Origin: Paenibacillus cymbidii
GTDB lineage: Bacteria; Bacillota; Bacilli; Paenibacillales; NBRC-103111
DNA length: 64,000 nt
Assembly (NCBI RefSeq): GCF_004764705.1
Contig: NZ_SHLX01000004.1
Span: forward strand, 124,001 to 188,000
Direction: 5' to 3'
Within the stretch, counting starts at the first letter, position 1. Every line of letters starts with the position of its first letter. The notes below the pieces were generated by a model. It was not told where the DNA came from. It worked only from the letters and a program-made list of their open reading frames with translations, and searched no databases. This document shows, one piece after another, positions 26,239 to 33,888 of this stretch. Both the position numbers and the translations under genes were made by a program.

Positions 26239-27120
26239 ATGCCTTTGCACGAATCCGCCTATCGCAAGACGTATCTCGTCGTCAATCATACCGTTCTGGT
26301 GGTATTGTCGCTGCTGTGCATCGCCCCGCTCATTCATATTCTGGCGGTGTCCTTCAGCTCCAGCACGGCGGCTACGGCCGGGGAGATCGGGCTGTGGCCC
26401 GTGCAGTTCACATGGCGTTCTTACGATTACGTTTGGCAGCGGCATCAATTTTGGCGCAGCCTGCTCAATTCGTTCGAACGCATAACGGTTGGGGGCGGCG
26501 TGCAAATGCTGCTGACGATTTTGCTTGCCTACCCGCTGTCGAAGGAATCCGGCCACTTTCGCCCTCGTACTCTGTATGCCTGGTTTTTTGTTATCACGAT
26601 GCTGTTTCACGGCGGGCTGATTCCATGGTATGTCGTCATTCGTTCGACGGGCTTGCTTGACACGATCTGGGCGCTGGTGCTGCCGGGCGCCGTACCTGTT
26701 TTTTCCGTCGTGCTGCTGTTGAACTTTTTTCGCCAGCTTCCACGGGAGATGGAGGAGTCGGCTTATGTCGACGGAGCGGGCCACTGGACGGTGCTGTGGA
26801 AAATATTCGTGCCGACTTCGTTGCCGGCGCTGGCTACGATTGCGCTGTTTTCGCTTGTCGGGCACTGGAACAGCTGGTTTGACGGTCTTATTCTGATGGG
26901 CAAGCCGGAGCATTATCCGCTGCAAAGTTATTTGCAGACGGTTATCGTCGCGAGCGGTTCGTCGATGCCGACGGCCGACTGGGCTTCCATGGCGGAAATA
27001 TCCGACCGCACGGTGAAGTCGGCGCAAATATTTATCGGCATGCTGCCGATCCTGCTCGTTTACCCGCTGCTGCAAAAGTATTTTGTCAAAGGAATCGTGC
27101 TGGGCAGCGTAAAGGAATAA
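26239..27120 (+). CDS. YtcP-type sugar ABC transporter permease, locus 2
   Basis: This second permease subunit has 293 residues and six membrane segments. It has the EAA loop ESAYVDGAGHWTVLWKIFVP and the conserved ending FVKGIVLGSVKE. It begins 12 bases after the first permease gene behind GGAGG. It is very similar in plan to the locus 3 permease at 61740. Confidence 0.92.
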   Translation: MPLHESAYRKTYLVVNHTVLVVLSLLCIAPLIHILAVSFSSSTAATAGEIGLWPVQFTWRSYDYVWQRHQFWRSLLNSFERITVGGGVQMLLTILLAYPLSKESGHFRPRTLYAWFFVITMLFHGGLIPWYVVIRSTGLLDTIWALVLPGAVPVFSVVLLLNFFRQLPREMEESAYVDGAGHWTVLWKIFVPTSLPALATIALFSLVGHWNSWFDGLILMGKPEHYPLQSYLQTVIVASGSSMPTADWASMAEISDRTVKSAQIFIGMLPILLVYPLLQKYFVKGIVLGSVKE

Positions 27121-27160
27121 CGATGCGGCAGCAAATGGACGCGGGATGGAGGAGCCGGAC

Positions 27161-29164
27161 ATGATTTATACCCAGCGGGTATTTTGGCCGCAGTATCAAA
27201 GTCGGGAGAAGCTGCTGCGGCTGCTGCAGTTTCTGGACCGTTATCGCGGGCTTACGCACGAGATCAGCTTCTTTACCGAAGGAGACGGCACGGATTGGCG
27301 TTATATTCCGCTTGAGGAAGTGGAGCGCAGGGCGGAGCAGCTTGCCTGGGCGGTGGAGACGACCCGGGAGGCGGGATTCGTACCCGTGATTAATGTGCTC
27401 AATACGATCGGACATTCCGACGAAGGCGGGCGATTGGCGCCGGTTCCGCCCTGGCAAACGATGGTCGGAGAAGACGGCAGCGTTGCGCGGTATTGCAGCT
27501 GTCCGGCCGATGCCGGTTTTCTTGCGTACACGCGGGAGAAATATAAACGATACGGCGAATGCCGGGCCGACAAATATTGGATCGACGACGACGTTCGTTT
27601 GCAAGGCCACTTGCCGGTGCGGTGGGGCTGCTTCTGTCCGGCATGTGTCGCTTCCTTCCGGCAGATGTCATCCCCCGATTCGCCGTTGACCCGGGAAGAG
27701 CTAGCGGCGCGGTTGAAGCGCGACAGCGGGACCCGTTCCTTATGGCTTGACCGCAACCGGCGCGTCGTCCACGAGCTGCTGCGCGCATGTGCGGAAGGTT
27801 TAACCCGGGCGCATCCGCAGGCGGTAATCGGATTGATGACCGTAGATCTCGCGAGCTACAACGATGCCCGCGTCGATTTGCGCGACTGGTTCGACCAGTT
27901 GCTCGGCGGCGACTGGGCGGACGGCGCAAGCAAGGCCGGCGGCTGGCTGCGTCCGGGAGGCGGATTCTGGACCGACGACCAGCCGCGCGAATTGCTGGTC
28001 AAAACGCATCAGGTGGCGATGGCTTGCGCGGCGCTTCCGCCAGGCATACGAGCCACCTATGAAGTGGAAAATTATCCGTATACGATCGGGGCCAAAAGCG
28101 CCGCCATTACCGGTCTGGAATGTTTGCTGACCGTATTGGCGACAGGCGTGGAGGGCATCATGTTCAACGTGCTGGACATGGCGGGCAACCCGCTCGAGCC
28201 CTATCGCAACTGGCTGGATGCGTTGTCTGTTCACGAGCCGCTGCTGGATCAGGCGCAAGCCATCGTCGCAGGCAGCGTTCCGGTAGGCTGGTGCACCCCG
28301 TATTCGCGCGATCATTTCGCCCATTTGCCGGCCGGCGACGATCTGCTGGCGATGCGGGCGCCGCATTATCGCAGCGCGCTGAGCTTGATGGGGGCGGGTT
28401 TGCCGTTCAGCGGCGGCAGACCGCAAGACGGCGGCAGCCTGCTGTCGGGCCAGGCGGCGCGCGGCATGAGCGATGGCGAGCTGATCGCGCTCTGCGAGCA
28501 ACCGCTGCTGATGGATGCGGAGGCGGCCCGGATTTATGTCGAGCGGCAGCTGGGCGAACTCATCGGCATCCGCGACGTTGCCAGTTACCGGGAAGGCGTG
28601 TACGAGCGGTTCACCGATCATCCGTTCAACGGGGGATACGAAGATTATGTCCGGGCGGCAACGCTGACGTATTACGGCTTGCAAAGCTATGCGCTGCAAC
28701 CGGCGGAGCAAGCGGGGGAGCGGATGGAAATCATGTCGCGTTTGTTCGACGTGTCCGGGGAACTGCTGGGCGCAGCGGTGACCTTGTTCCGACCGGAAGG
28801 AAAACCTCCTGTGGCCGTGCTCGGACATATGCCTTGGCACCATGTGTTGTCCCCGCAGCGCATGCGGCAGCTGCAGCGTCTCTCCGAACGGATGCTTGCC
28901 CCGTCGATTCCGTTGCAATGGAGCAGCGAAGGACCGATAACGGTATGGCTGAAGCGAAAGCAGGATCGTTATGTGATGATTGTGTTTAATCCCGGTTTCG
29001 ACACTTGCAACGATTTTCATGTATGGAGCGAATCCGGCGGCGCGTTGCCGCATCCAGTCATGACTACGCGCGGAGCGGAAACGGTTGTTGACGAAGATCA
29101 GCTTCGCGCGAAGCTGCCAAGCCTGTCCGTCGTCGTTGTCGAATGGAGCCTTGGGGAGCAATGA
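27161..29164 (+). CDS. Putative glycoside hydrolase-like TIM-barrel protein, family unassigned
   Basis: This 667-residue protein has no signal peptide, so it should act on imported sugar. The N-terminal half reads like a glycosidase TIM barrel: GFVPVINVLNTIGH, then KYWIDDDVRLQG and a CFCPAC cysteine pair, and later ATYEVENYPYTIGAK. The aspartates in IDDD and the Glu in YEVENY are candidate catalytic residues. The C-terminal part resembles a beta-galactosidase-type accessory region. ATG 27161 is chosen because GGAGGAG (27148-27154) sits just upstream; ATG 27146 would overlap that site. The last base is shared with the next gene (ATGA). I cannot name a family or substrate. Confidence 0.6.
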   Translation: MIYTQRVFWPQYQSREKLLRLLQFLDRYRGLTHEISFFTEGDGTDWRYIPLEEVERRAEQLAWAVETTREAGFVPVINVLNTIGHSDEGGRLAPVPPWQTMVGEDGSVARYCSCPADAGFLAYTREKYKRYGECRADKYWIDDDVRLQGHLPVRWGCFCPACVASFRQMSSPDSPLTREELAARLKRDSGTRSLWLDRNRRVVHELLRACAEGLTRAHPQAVIGLMTVDLASYNDARVDLRDWFDQLLGGDWADGASKAGGWLRPGGGFWTDDQPRELLVKTHQVAMACAALPPGIRATYEVENYPYTIGAKSAAITGLECLLTVLATGVEGIMFNVLDMAGNPLEPYRNWLDALSVHEPLLDQAQAIVAGSVPVGWCTPYSRDHFAHLPAGDDLLAMRAPHYRSALSLMGAGLPFSGGRPQDGGSLLSGQAARGMSDGELIALCEQPLLMDAEAARIYVERQLGELIGIRDVASYREGVYERFTDHPFNGGYEDYVRAATLTYYGLQSYALQPAEQAGERMEIMSRLFDVSGELLGAAVTLFRPEGKPPVAVLGHMPWHHVLSPQRMRQLQRLSERMLAPSIPLQWSSEGPITVWLKRKQDRYVMIVFNPGFDTCNDFHVWSESGGALPHPVMTTRGAETVVDEDQLRAKLPSLSVVVVEWSLGEQ

Positions 29165-30168
29165 TGGCGGGGAAAGGAAAGGGATCGATGGAAACAGCAT
29201 CAATAGCGGCAGAACGGACTGTTGCGGTTACCGATTTTACATTTCCGGATTTGGCGCGGGAACGGCACATTCTTGAGCCTTTGGGGTTTCGCTTCGTCAC
29301 CGGCCAATGCAGGAGAGCGGACGAGGTGCTGGCGTTGTGCCGCCATGCGGACGCGATCCTGACGCAATACGCACCGATCGACGCCGCCGTCATCGCCGGT
29401 CTGGAGCGATGCCGCATTATCGTCCGCTATGGCATCGGCGTCGACAGCGTCGACCTCGAAGCGGCGGCGAAACGCGGCATTCCGGTCGTCAATGTGCCGG
29501 ACTACGGCATTCAGGAAGTGGCGGACCATACATTTACTTTGCTGTTGTCCGTCGTGCGTAAAATTCCGGCGATTGTCCGGCAAGTGAGGGAAGGCATCTG
29601 GGACAATGCGCCGTGCGCACCCGTGCTCGGCTTGCGCGACAAGGTGCTCGGCTTGGCCGGGTTCGGCAATATTGCCCGGGCAGTCGCCGTTCGCGCTCAA
29701 GCGTTCAACATGCGGGTGATCGCCTGCGATCCTTATGTGCAAGCGGCGGATTTTGCCGCCTGCGGCGTGCGTGGCGTGACGCGGGAGCAACTGCTTGGCG
29801 AAAGCGATGTTATTTCCGTCCATTTGCCGCTTAACGAAGAAACGAGGCATTTATTCAATGCACAGACGCTGGCCGGGATGAAACGATCGGCTTACCTGAT
29901 CAATACGTCGCGTGGCGGCGTCATCGACACGAACGCTCTTGCGGCGGCACTGCGGCAAGGGCGTATTGCCGGTGCGGCTTTGGACGTACTGGAGGAGGAG
30001 CCTCCCGCTCCGGGAAACCCGCTGCTGCAGCTGGACAATTGTCTCGTGACCAGTCACTGTGCCTGGTATTCCGAAGATTCGATCGTACGGCTGCAGCAAT
30101 ATGCGGCAATGGAAATTTGCCGGTTGTTCAACGGGCAGCAGCCGAAGCATATTGTCAATCGCGTCTGA
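29161..30168 (+). CDS. D-isomer-specific 2-hydroxyacid dehydrogenase
   Basis: This NAD(P)-dependent oxidoreductase resembles phosphoglycerate dehydrogenase. It has a GLAGFGNIARAV nucleotide-binding loop, the catalytic Arg region INTSRGGVIDTNAL, the Glu region ALDVLEEEPP, and the His in VTSHCAWYSEDS. It would interconvert a 2-oxoacid and a D-2-hydroxyacid. ATG 29161 overlaps the preceding stop (ATGA), which favours coupling; ATG 29164 and ATG 29188 (after GGAAAGGG) are alternatives. In this operon it may reduce a keto-acid made during uronate breakdown. Confidence 0.87.
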   Translation: MMAGKGKGSMETASIAAERTVAVTDFTFPDLARERHILEPLGFRFVTGQCRRADEVLALCRHADAILTQYAPIDAAVIAGLERCRIIVRYGIGVDSVDLEAAAKRGIPVVNVPDYGIQEVADHTFTLLLSVVRKIPAIVRQVREGIWDNAPCAPVLGLRDKVLGLAGFGNIARAVAVRAQAFNMRVIACDPYVQAADFAACGVRGVTREQLLGESDVISVHLPLNEETRHLFNAQTLAGMKRSAYLINTSRGGVIDTNALAAALRQGRIAGAALDVLEEEPPAPGNPLLQLDNCLVTSHCAWYSEDSIVRLQQYAAMEICRLFNGQQPKHIVNRV

Positions 30169-30204
30169 ACGATACAGTTATCCGGTAAAGAGGAGAGAAG
30201 CGCG

Positions 30205-30972
30205 ATGCGGGGGTTAAAGGGCAAAACAGCCGTCGTGACGGGCGGCGCGCAAGGCCTGGGAGAAGCGATCGTACAGCGGCTTAGCGAAGAGGGCATGACC
30301 GTTTGGCTGCTCGACCGGTCGGAGGAAGGAAACGATACGGCAGCCCGCATCCAAAGCCGAACCGGACATGCGGTGCGATTCGAACAAGTCGATATTGGCG
30401 ACGAAGCCGCGATCCGGGCCGCGTTTCAGCGAATCGGCGCGGAAGGCGCGGGAGCCGTTGACGTGCTGGTCAACAATGCCGCTGTTTTCGTCTTCAAGGG
30501 CGTCGAGGCAACGACCGACGATTGGCGGCAAGTGAACGAAATCAACATCGTCGGCACGTCGAACGTGACTAAATATGCGCTGCCCTTGCTGCAAAGAAGC
30601 GGCGGCGGGAGTGTGATCAATCTATCCTCGATCAGCGGATTTGTCGGGCAAGCGCACTATGCGACCTATAATGCAACAAAATTTGCCATTCGCGGCCTGA
30701 CCAAATGTTGGGCGATCGATTTGGCGAATGACCGCATTCGCGTCAACAGCGTCTGTCCCGGCTACATTTGGACCCGGGCGTTCGACAGCTATTGCGCCAA
30801 GTTTGGCCTGGATGTCGCAGCCGAAAACGAGAGGGTCGCCAGCATTCATGTGCTCGGCCGACAAGGCCGTCCGGAAGAAGTGGCGGGACCGGTCGCTTTT
30901 CTCGCCTCGGACGACGCGTCGTTTATTACGGGGGCCGATCTTGCGGTGGACGGCGGCTATTTGGCTCTTTAG
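30205..30972 (+). CDS. Short-chain dehydrogenase/reductase (SDR)
   Basis: This 255-residue classical SDR has the cofactor motif TGGAQGLG (residues 12-19), NNAAVF, and the active-site segment with Ser in NLSSIS, Tyr155 and Lys159 (YNATK). PxG follows in VCPGYIW. It starts after GGAGAGAAGCG. It probably oxidises or reduces a sugar or sugar acid in the same pathway as its neighbours, for example a uronate/aldonate step. Confidence 0.9.
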   Translation: MRGLKGKTAVVTGGAQGLGEAIVQRLSEEGMTVWLLDRSEEGNDTAARIQSRTGHAVRFEQVDIGDEAAIRAAFQRIGAEGAGAVDVLVNNAAVFVFKGVEATTDDWRQVNEINIVGTSNVTKYALPLLQRSGGGSVINLSSISGFVGQAHYATYNATKFAIRGLTKCWAIDLANDRIRVNSVCPGYIWTRAFDSYCAKFGLDVAAENERVASIHVLGRQGRPEEVAGPVAFLASDDASFITGADLAVDGGYLAL

Positions 30973-31018
30973 CCCGCGGTATCGGTGGAAGCGAAAGTAT
31001 CCAGAGGAGGCGTACGCG

Positions 31019-31714
31019 ATGTTTGTCCGCTTGTCATACACGATGGCCGAAGGAGACCCGGGCTGGCCGGGCAATTTTACGATGAAGACCGAAGCCTATA
31101 CATCCATTGCGGCCGGAGATATCGCCAACCAAACGATTGTTGCGCTGCACAATCATTTCGGCTCGCATATGGATGGCCCCAAGCACTTTAACGATCATGG
31201 TCCGCGGCTTTGCGAGCTGCCACTGGAGACGTTCATTTACGACGAACCGTACCTGCTCGACATTCCGAAATCATATGGCGAACTGGTGCAGGCGGCGGAA
31301 TTGTTTCCGCATTTGCCCCGGCTGCAGCGCGCCGATCTGTTGATGATCCGCAGCGGGTTCAGCGCCTGCCGGCGTACGGATCCCGAACGATACGCCGGCG
31401 AAGGGCCGGGAATAAGCGCCGAAGCTTGCCGGTTGCTGATGGACCATTGTTCGAATTTGAAGGCGATCGCCTTGGACTGGATTTCGCTTGCTTCTTACGT
31501 GCATCCGGAAGAGGGCGTTTTGGCCCATCAATTGCTGCTTGGCTCATTTCATTCGCATTCTATATGCATTATTGAAGATCTGGATTTCACGGCGCTGCAA
31601 GGAGGAGGCGAGCTGAAGCGGGTGCTCGCCGTGCCCGTGTTCATCGCAAACGCGGACAGTTCTCCGGTAACGGTATTGGCTGAAGTAGAGGAGCCGTCAT
31701 TACAATCGAAATGA
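31019..31714 (+). CDS. Cyclase-family (kynurenine formamidase-like) metal hydrolase
   Basis: This 231-residue member of the cyclase family carries the metal motif HxGxHxDxPxH, seen as His46, Gly48, His50, Asp52, Pro54 and His56. ATG 31019 follows AGAGGAGG; the open frame extends upstream into the SDR gene but lacks a ribosome site there. The family includes amide and lactone hydrolases. In this operon a lactone-opening role on an oxidised sugar is plausible but unproven. Confidence 0.85.
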   Translation: MFVRLSYTMAEGDPGWPGNFTMKTEAYTSIAAGDIANQTIVALHNHFGSHMDGPKHFNDHGPRLCELPLETFIYDEPYLLDIPKSYGELVQAAELFPHLPRLQRADLLMIRSGFSACRRTDPERYAGEGPGISAEACRLLMDHCSNLKAIALDWISLASYVHPEEGVLAHQLLLGSFHSHSICIIEDLDFTALQGGGELKRVLAVPVFIANADSSPVTVLAEVEEPSLQSK

Positions 31715-31724
31715 GGTCGCTTGA

Positions 31725-32717
31725 ATGACATCGAAGCTTGAACGCAACCCGTATGCCCATGTCCGCGGGTTTAATTATATTCCTTCCTATGCCTTTATCC
31801 TGAACGATATAATGGATCAATTTCAGTTTGCGGTATGGGAGCGCGAGTTTGCTTATGCGGAGGCGTTGGGGGCCAACAGCCTGCGTATCTGGTTCAGCAG
31901 TGTAAGCTTCCACCGCAACGAAGGCCGATTCCTGAAGCAGGCGGAATCGATTGTCGGGCTGGCGGCCAAGTATCGCCTGACGCTCGTGCCGACCTTGTAC
32001 AATCGCTGGACGGATGTGAACTACCCTTTTGGACAAATGGATTTGGGCGAGGTGCTGCGCGACGAAATTTCCGACCAACATGCGGTTTACATCACTCAGT
32101 TCATGTCGAGTTTCAGGCACGACCCGACGATTCTGATGTGGGATCTTTGCAACGAACCGTTTTATTACCCCAAGTTTGCGGGAGTGGAAGCGATGCTCCC
32201 GGCCTTCTATAAACAGGAGCAGCAATTTTGGCTGCACTGCACCGCAATCGCCAAAAGCGTCCAGGCTGCGCAGCCAATCACTTTTGGCCTGCTCGGGTCG
32301 CCTTCGCCGTATTTGGAGGAGTTGTACCGAGCGATGGACGTCATTTCCTTTCATCCGTACCCGGGATGGGAGGAGGGGATGTACGGCGATGTCGTGGAAT
32401 CTTTTGTCGTGCTGGCCAACCGCCTGGGCAAACCGTTGCTGTGCAATGAAACGTTGCAGGGGAGTCTCGATGACGAGGTGCGGCGCTCCTGCATCGAGAG
32501 CAGCCTGCAAGTGCTGCAGAGCTACCGGATCGGCTGGTACGCCTGGCAGCTGTGCGCCGGCGAAATGGTCAGCGCAAGACGCGACCGGACAGACCGGAAC
32601 GCGCGGCCGGGCGACCGCGGATACATGCCGTTCGTCTTGGAGGACGGGTCCGTCAGGCCCGGCCATGACATCATTAAAGCGTACAATAAGGTGCCCGGAA
32701 CGGAGGCCGCGCAATGA
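31725..32717 (+). CDS. GH5-like glycoside hydrolase
   Basis: This 330-residue TIM barrel has no signal peptide. The acid/base is probably Glu144 in WDLCNEPF and the nucleophile Glu242 in LLCNETLQ, the usual strand-4 and strand-7 glutamates of clan GH-A. VRGFNYIPS and NSLRIWFS resemble GH5 and related mannanase/glucanase openings. It begins 10 bases after the cyclase gene with a weak GAGGT site and overlaps the next gene by four bases. It likely cleaves imported oligosaccharide inside the cell. Confidence 0.8.
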   Translation: MTSKLERNPYAHVRGFNYIPSYAFILNDIMDQFQFAVWEREFAYAEALGANSLRIWFSSVSFHRNEGRFLKQAESIVGLAAKYRLTLVPTLYNRWTDVNYPFGQMDLGEVLRDEISDQHAVYITQFMSSFRHDPTILMWDLCNEPFYYPKFAGVEAMLPAFYKQEQQFWLHCTAIAKSVQAAQPITFGLLGSPSPYLEELYRAMDVISFHPYPGWEEGMYGDVVESFVVLANRLGKPLLCNETLQGSLDDEVRRSCIESSLQVLQSYRIGWYAWQLCAGEMVSARRDRTDRNARPGDRGYMPFVLEDGSVRPGHDIIKAYNKVPGTEAAQ

Positions 32718-33718
32718 AACGGATGCGTGTCGCCGGGGGACAATTGCGCGACGTTGACGATGAATCGTTGCGCTTCCTCAAGCAGCTGGGCGTCGACAGC
32801 GTGCAGCTGAATACGCCGTATTTGCCCGGGGAACATCGTTGGGAATTCGAGGACCTGCTGCGAATGCGGCTGCAAGTCGAGTCATACGGACTTGAGCTGG
32901 AAGCGATCGAAAACGTGCCGATCCCATTTTACGATAAAATCATGCTGGGTCTTCCGGGCAGAGACGAACAGATCGAGCATTACCAGGCGACCATTCGCCA
33001 TGCTGGCAGAGCGGGCATTCCGATTCTCGGCCATCATTTTATGCCCAACTTCGTGTGGCGCACGTCGCTCTCGACAGCAGGACGCGGCGGGGCGCTGGTC
33101 ACCGCTTTTGACAATCGGGAAGCAGCCAAGGGCATCAACTTGATCGATTATCCGGCGAACCGCGAAGGTCGCATTGCGGATGAAGAGATCATGTGGCGCA
33201 ACTATTCCTATTTTCTGGAAGCTGTCATTCCGGTTGCGGAAGAAGCGAACGTCAAGCTGGCGCTTCATCCGGACGACCCGCCACTTCGGGAGCTGGACGG
33301 CGTAACGCGGTTGTTTCATGGCGTTGACAGCTTCAAACGGGCGATGGCGCTGGCCGACAGCGAGGCATGGGGCTTGAATTTGTGCCTGGGGTGCTGTTCG
33401 GAGATGGTGAACGGCGCAAGCAATGTGATGGAAATGATCGATTATTTTGGTCCGAAGGGGAAAATATTGTATGTCCATTTCCGCGATGTGCAAGGTTCGG
33501 TCCCGGCATTTCAGGAATGTTTTATCGGAGAAGGCAACTACGACCCGGCGGAAGTGATCGTCAGGCTGAAGCGAGTCGGCTTCAACGGTTTTTTGCTCGA
33601 TGACCATGTGCCGCGGGTCGTCAATGATACCGACTGGGGGCATCGCGCCCGGGGACATGCCATCGGGTACATGCAAGGACTGCTGCGAATGGCGGCGTAC
33701 GCGGATCAGGAACGATAA
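32714..33718 (+). CDS. Mannonate dehydratase-like (UxuA family) enzyme
   Basis: This 334-residue protein shares the UxuA signature: LGCCSEMVNGASNV, then FGPKGKILYVHFRDVQGS, and GEGNYDPAEVIVRLKRVGFNGFLLDDHVP. The His and Cys in these stretches are metal ligands in UxuA enzymes, which dehydrate D-mannonate to 2-keto-3-deoxygluconate. It is shorter than typical UxuA, so a related sugar acid may be the true substrate. It overlaps the upstream gene by four bases. No KDG kinase or aldolase is seen in the window, so downstream steps must be encoded elsewhere. Confidence 0.82.
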   Translation: MKRMRVAGGQLRDVDDESLRFLKQLGVDSVQLNTPYLPGEHRWEFEDLLRMRLQVESYGLELEAIENVPIPFYDKIMLGLPGRDEQIEHYQATIRHAGRAGIPILGHHFMPNFVWRTSLSTAGRGGALVTAFDNREAAKGINLIDYPANREGRIADEEIMWRNYSYFLEAVIPVAEEANVKLALHPDDPPLRELDGVTRLFHGVDSFKRAMALADSEAWGLNLCLGCCSEMVNGASNVMEMIDYFGPKGKILYVHFRDVQGSVPAFQECFIGEGNYDPAEVIVRLKRVGFNGFLLDDHVPRVVNDTDWGHRARGHAIGYMQGLLRMAAYADQER

Positions 33719-33732
33719 GGCACAAGAGACGA

Positions 33733-33770
33733 TCGAGTAGGCCCATGAAGGAATGCATGGGCCTATTCGA
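33733..33770. terminator. Fifteen-base-pair hairpin at the end of the locus 2 operon
   Basis: TCGAGTAGGCCCATG (33733-33747) pairs with CATGGGCCTATTCGA (33756-33770) with one G-T pair and an 8-base loop. There is no T-run, so termination may be partial or Rho-dependent. Confidence 0.6.
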
Positions 33771-33888
33771 TGTCGCCGCGGCACCAAATGACTAAATCAA
33801 AACTTTCGCTTGCCGACATGTGCATGTCTGTGAATTAATGGAACCATGTGGCAATGGAACGCTTTCATTGCCGGGAGGGACATGTACG

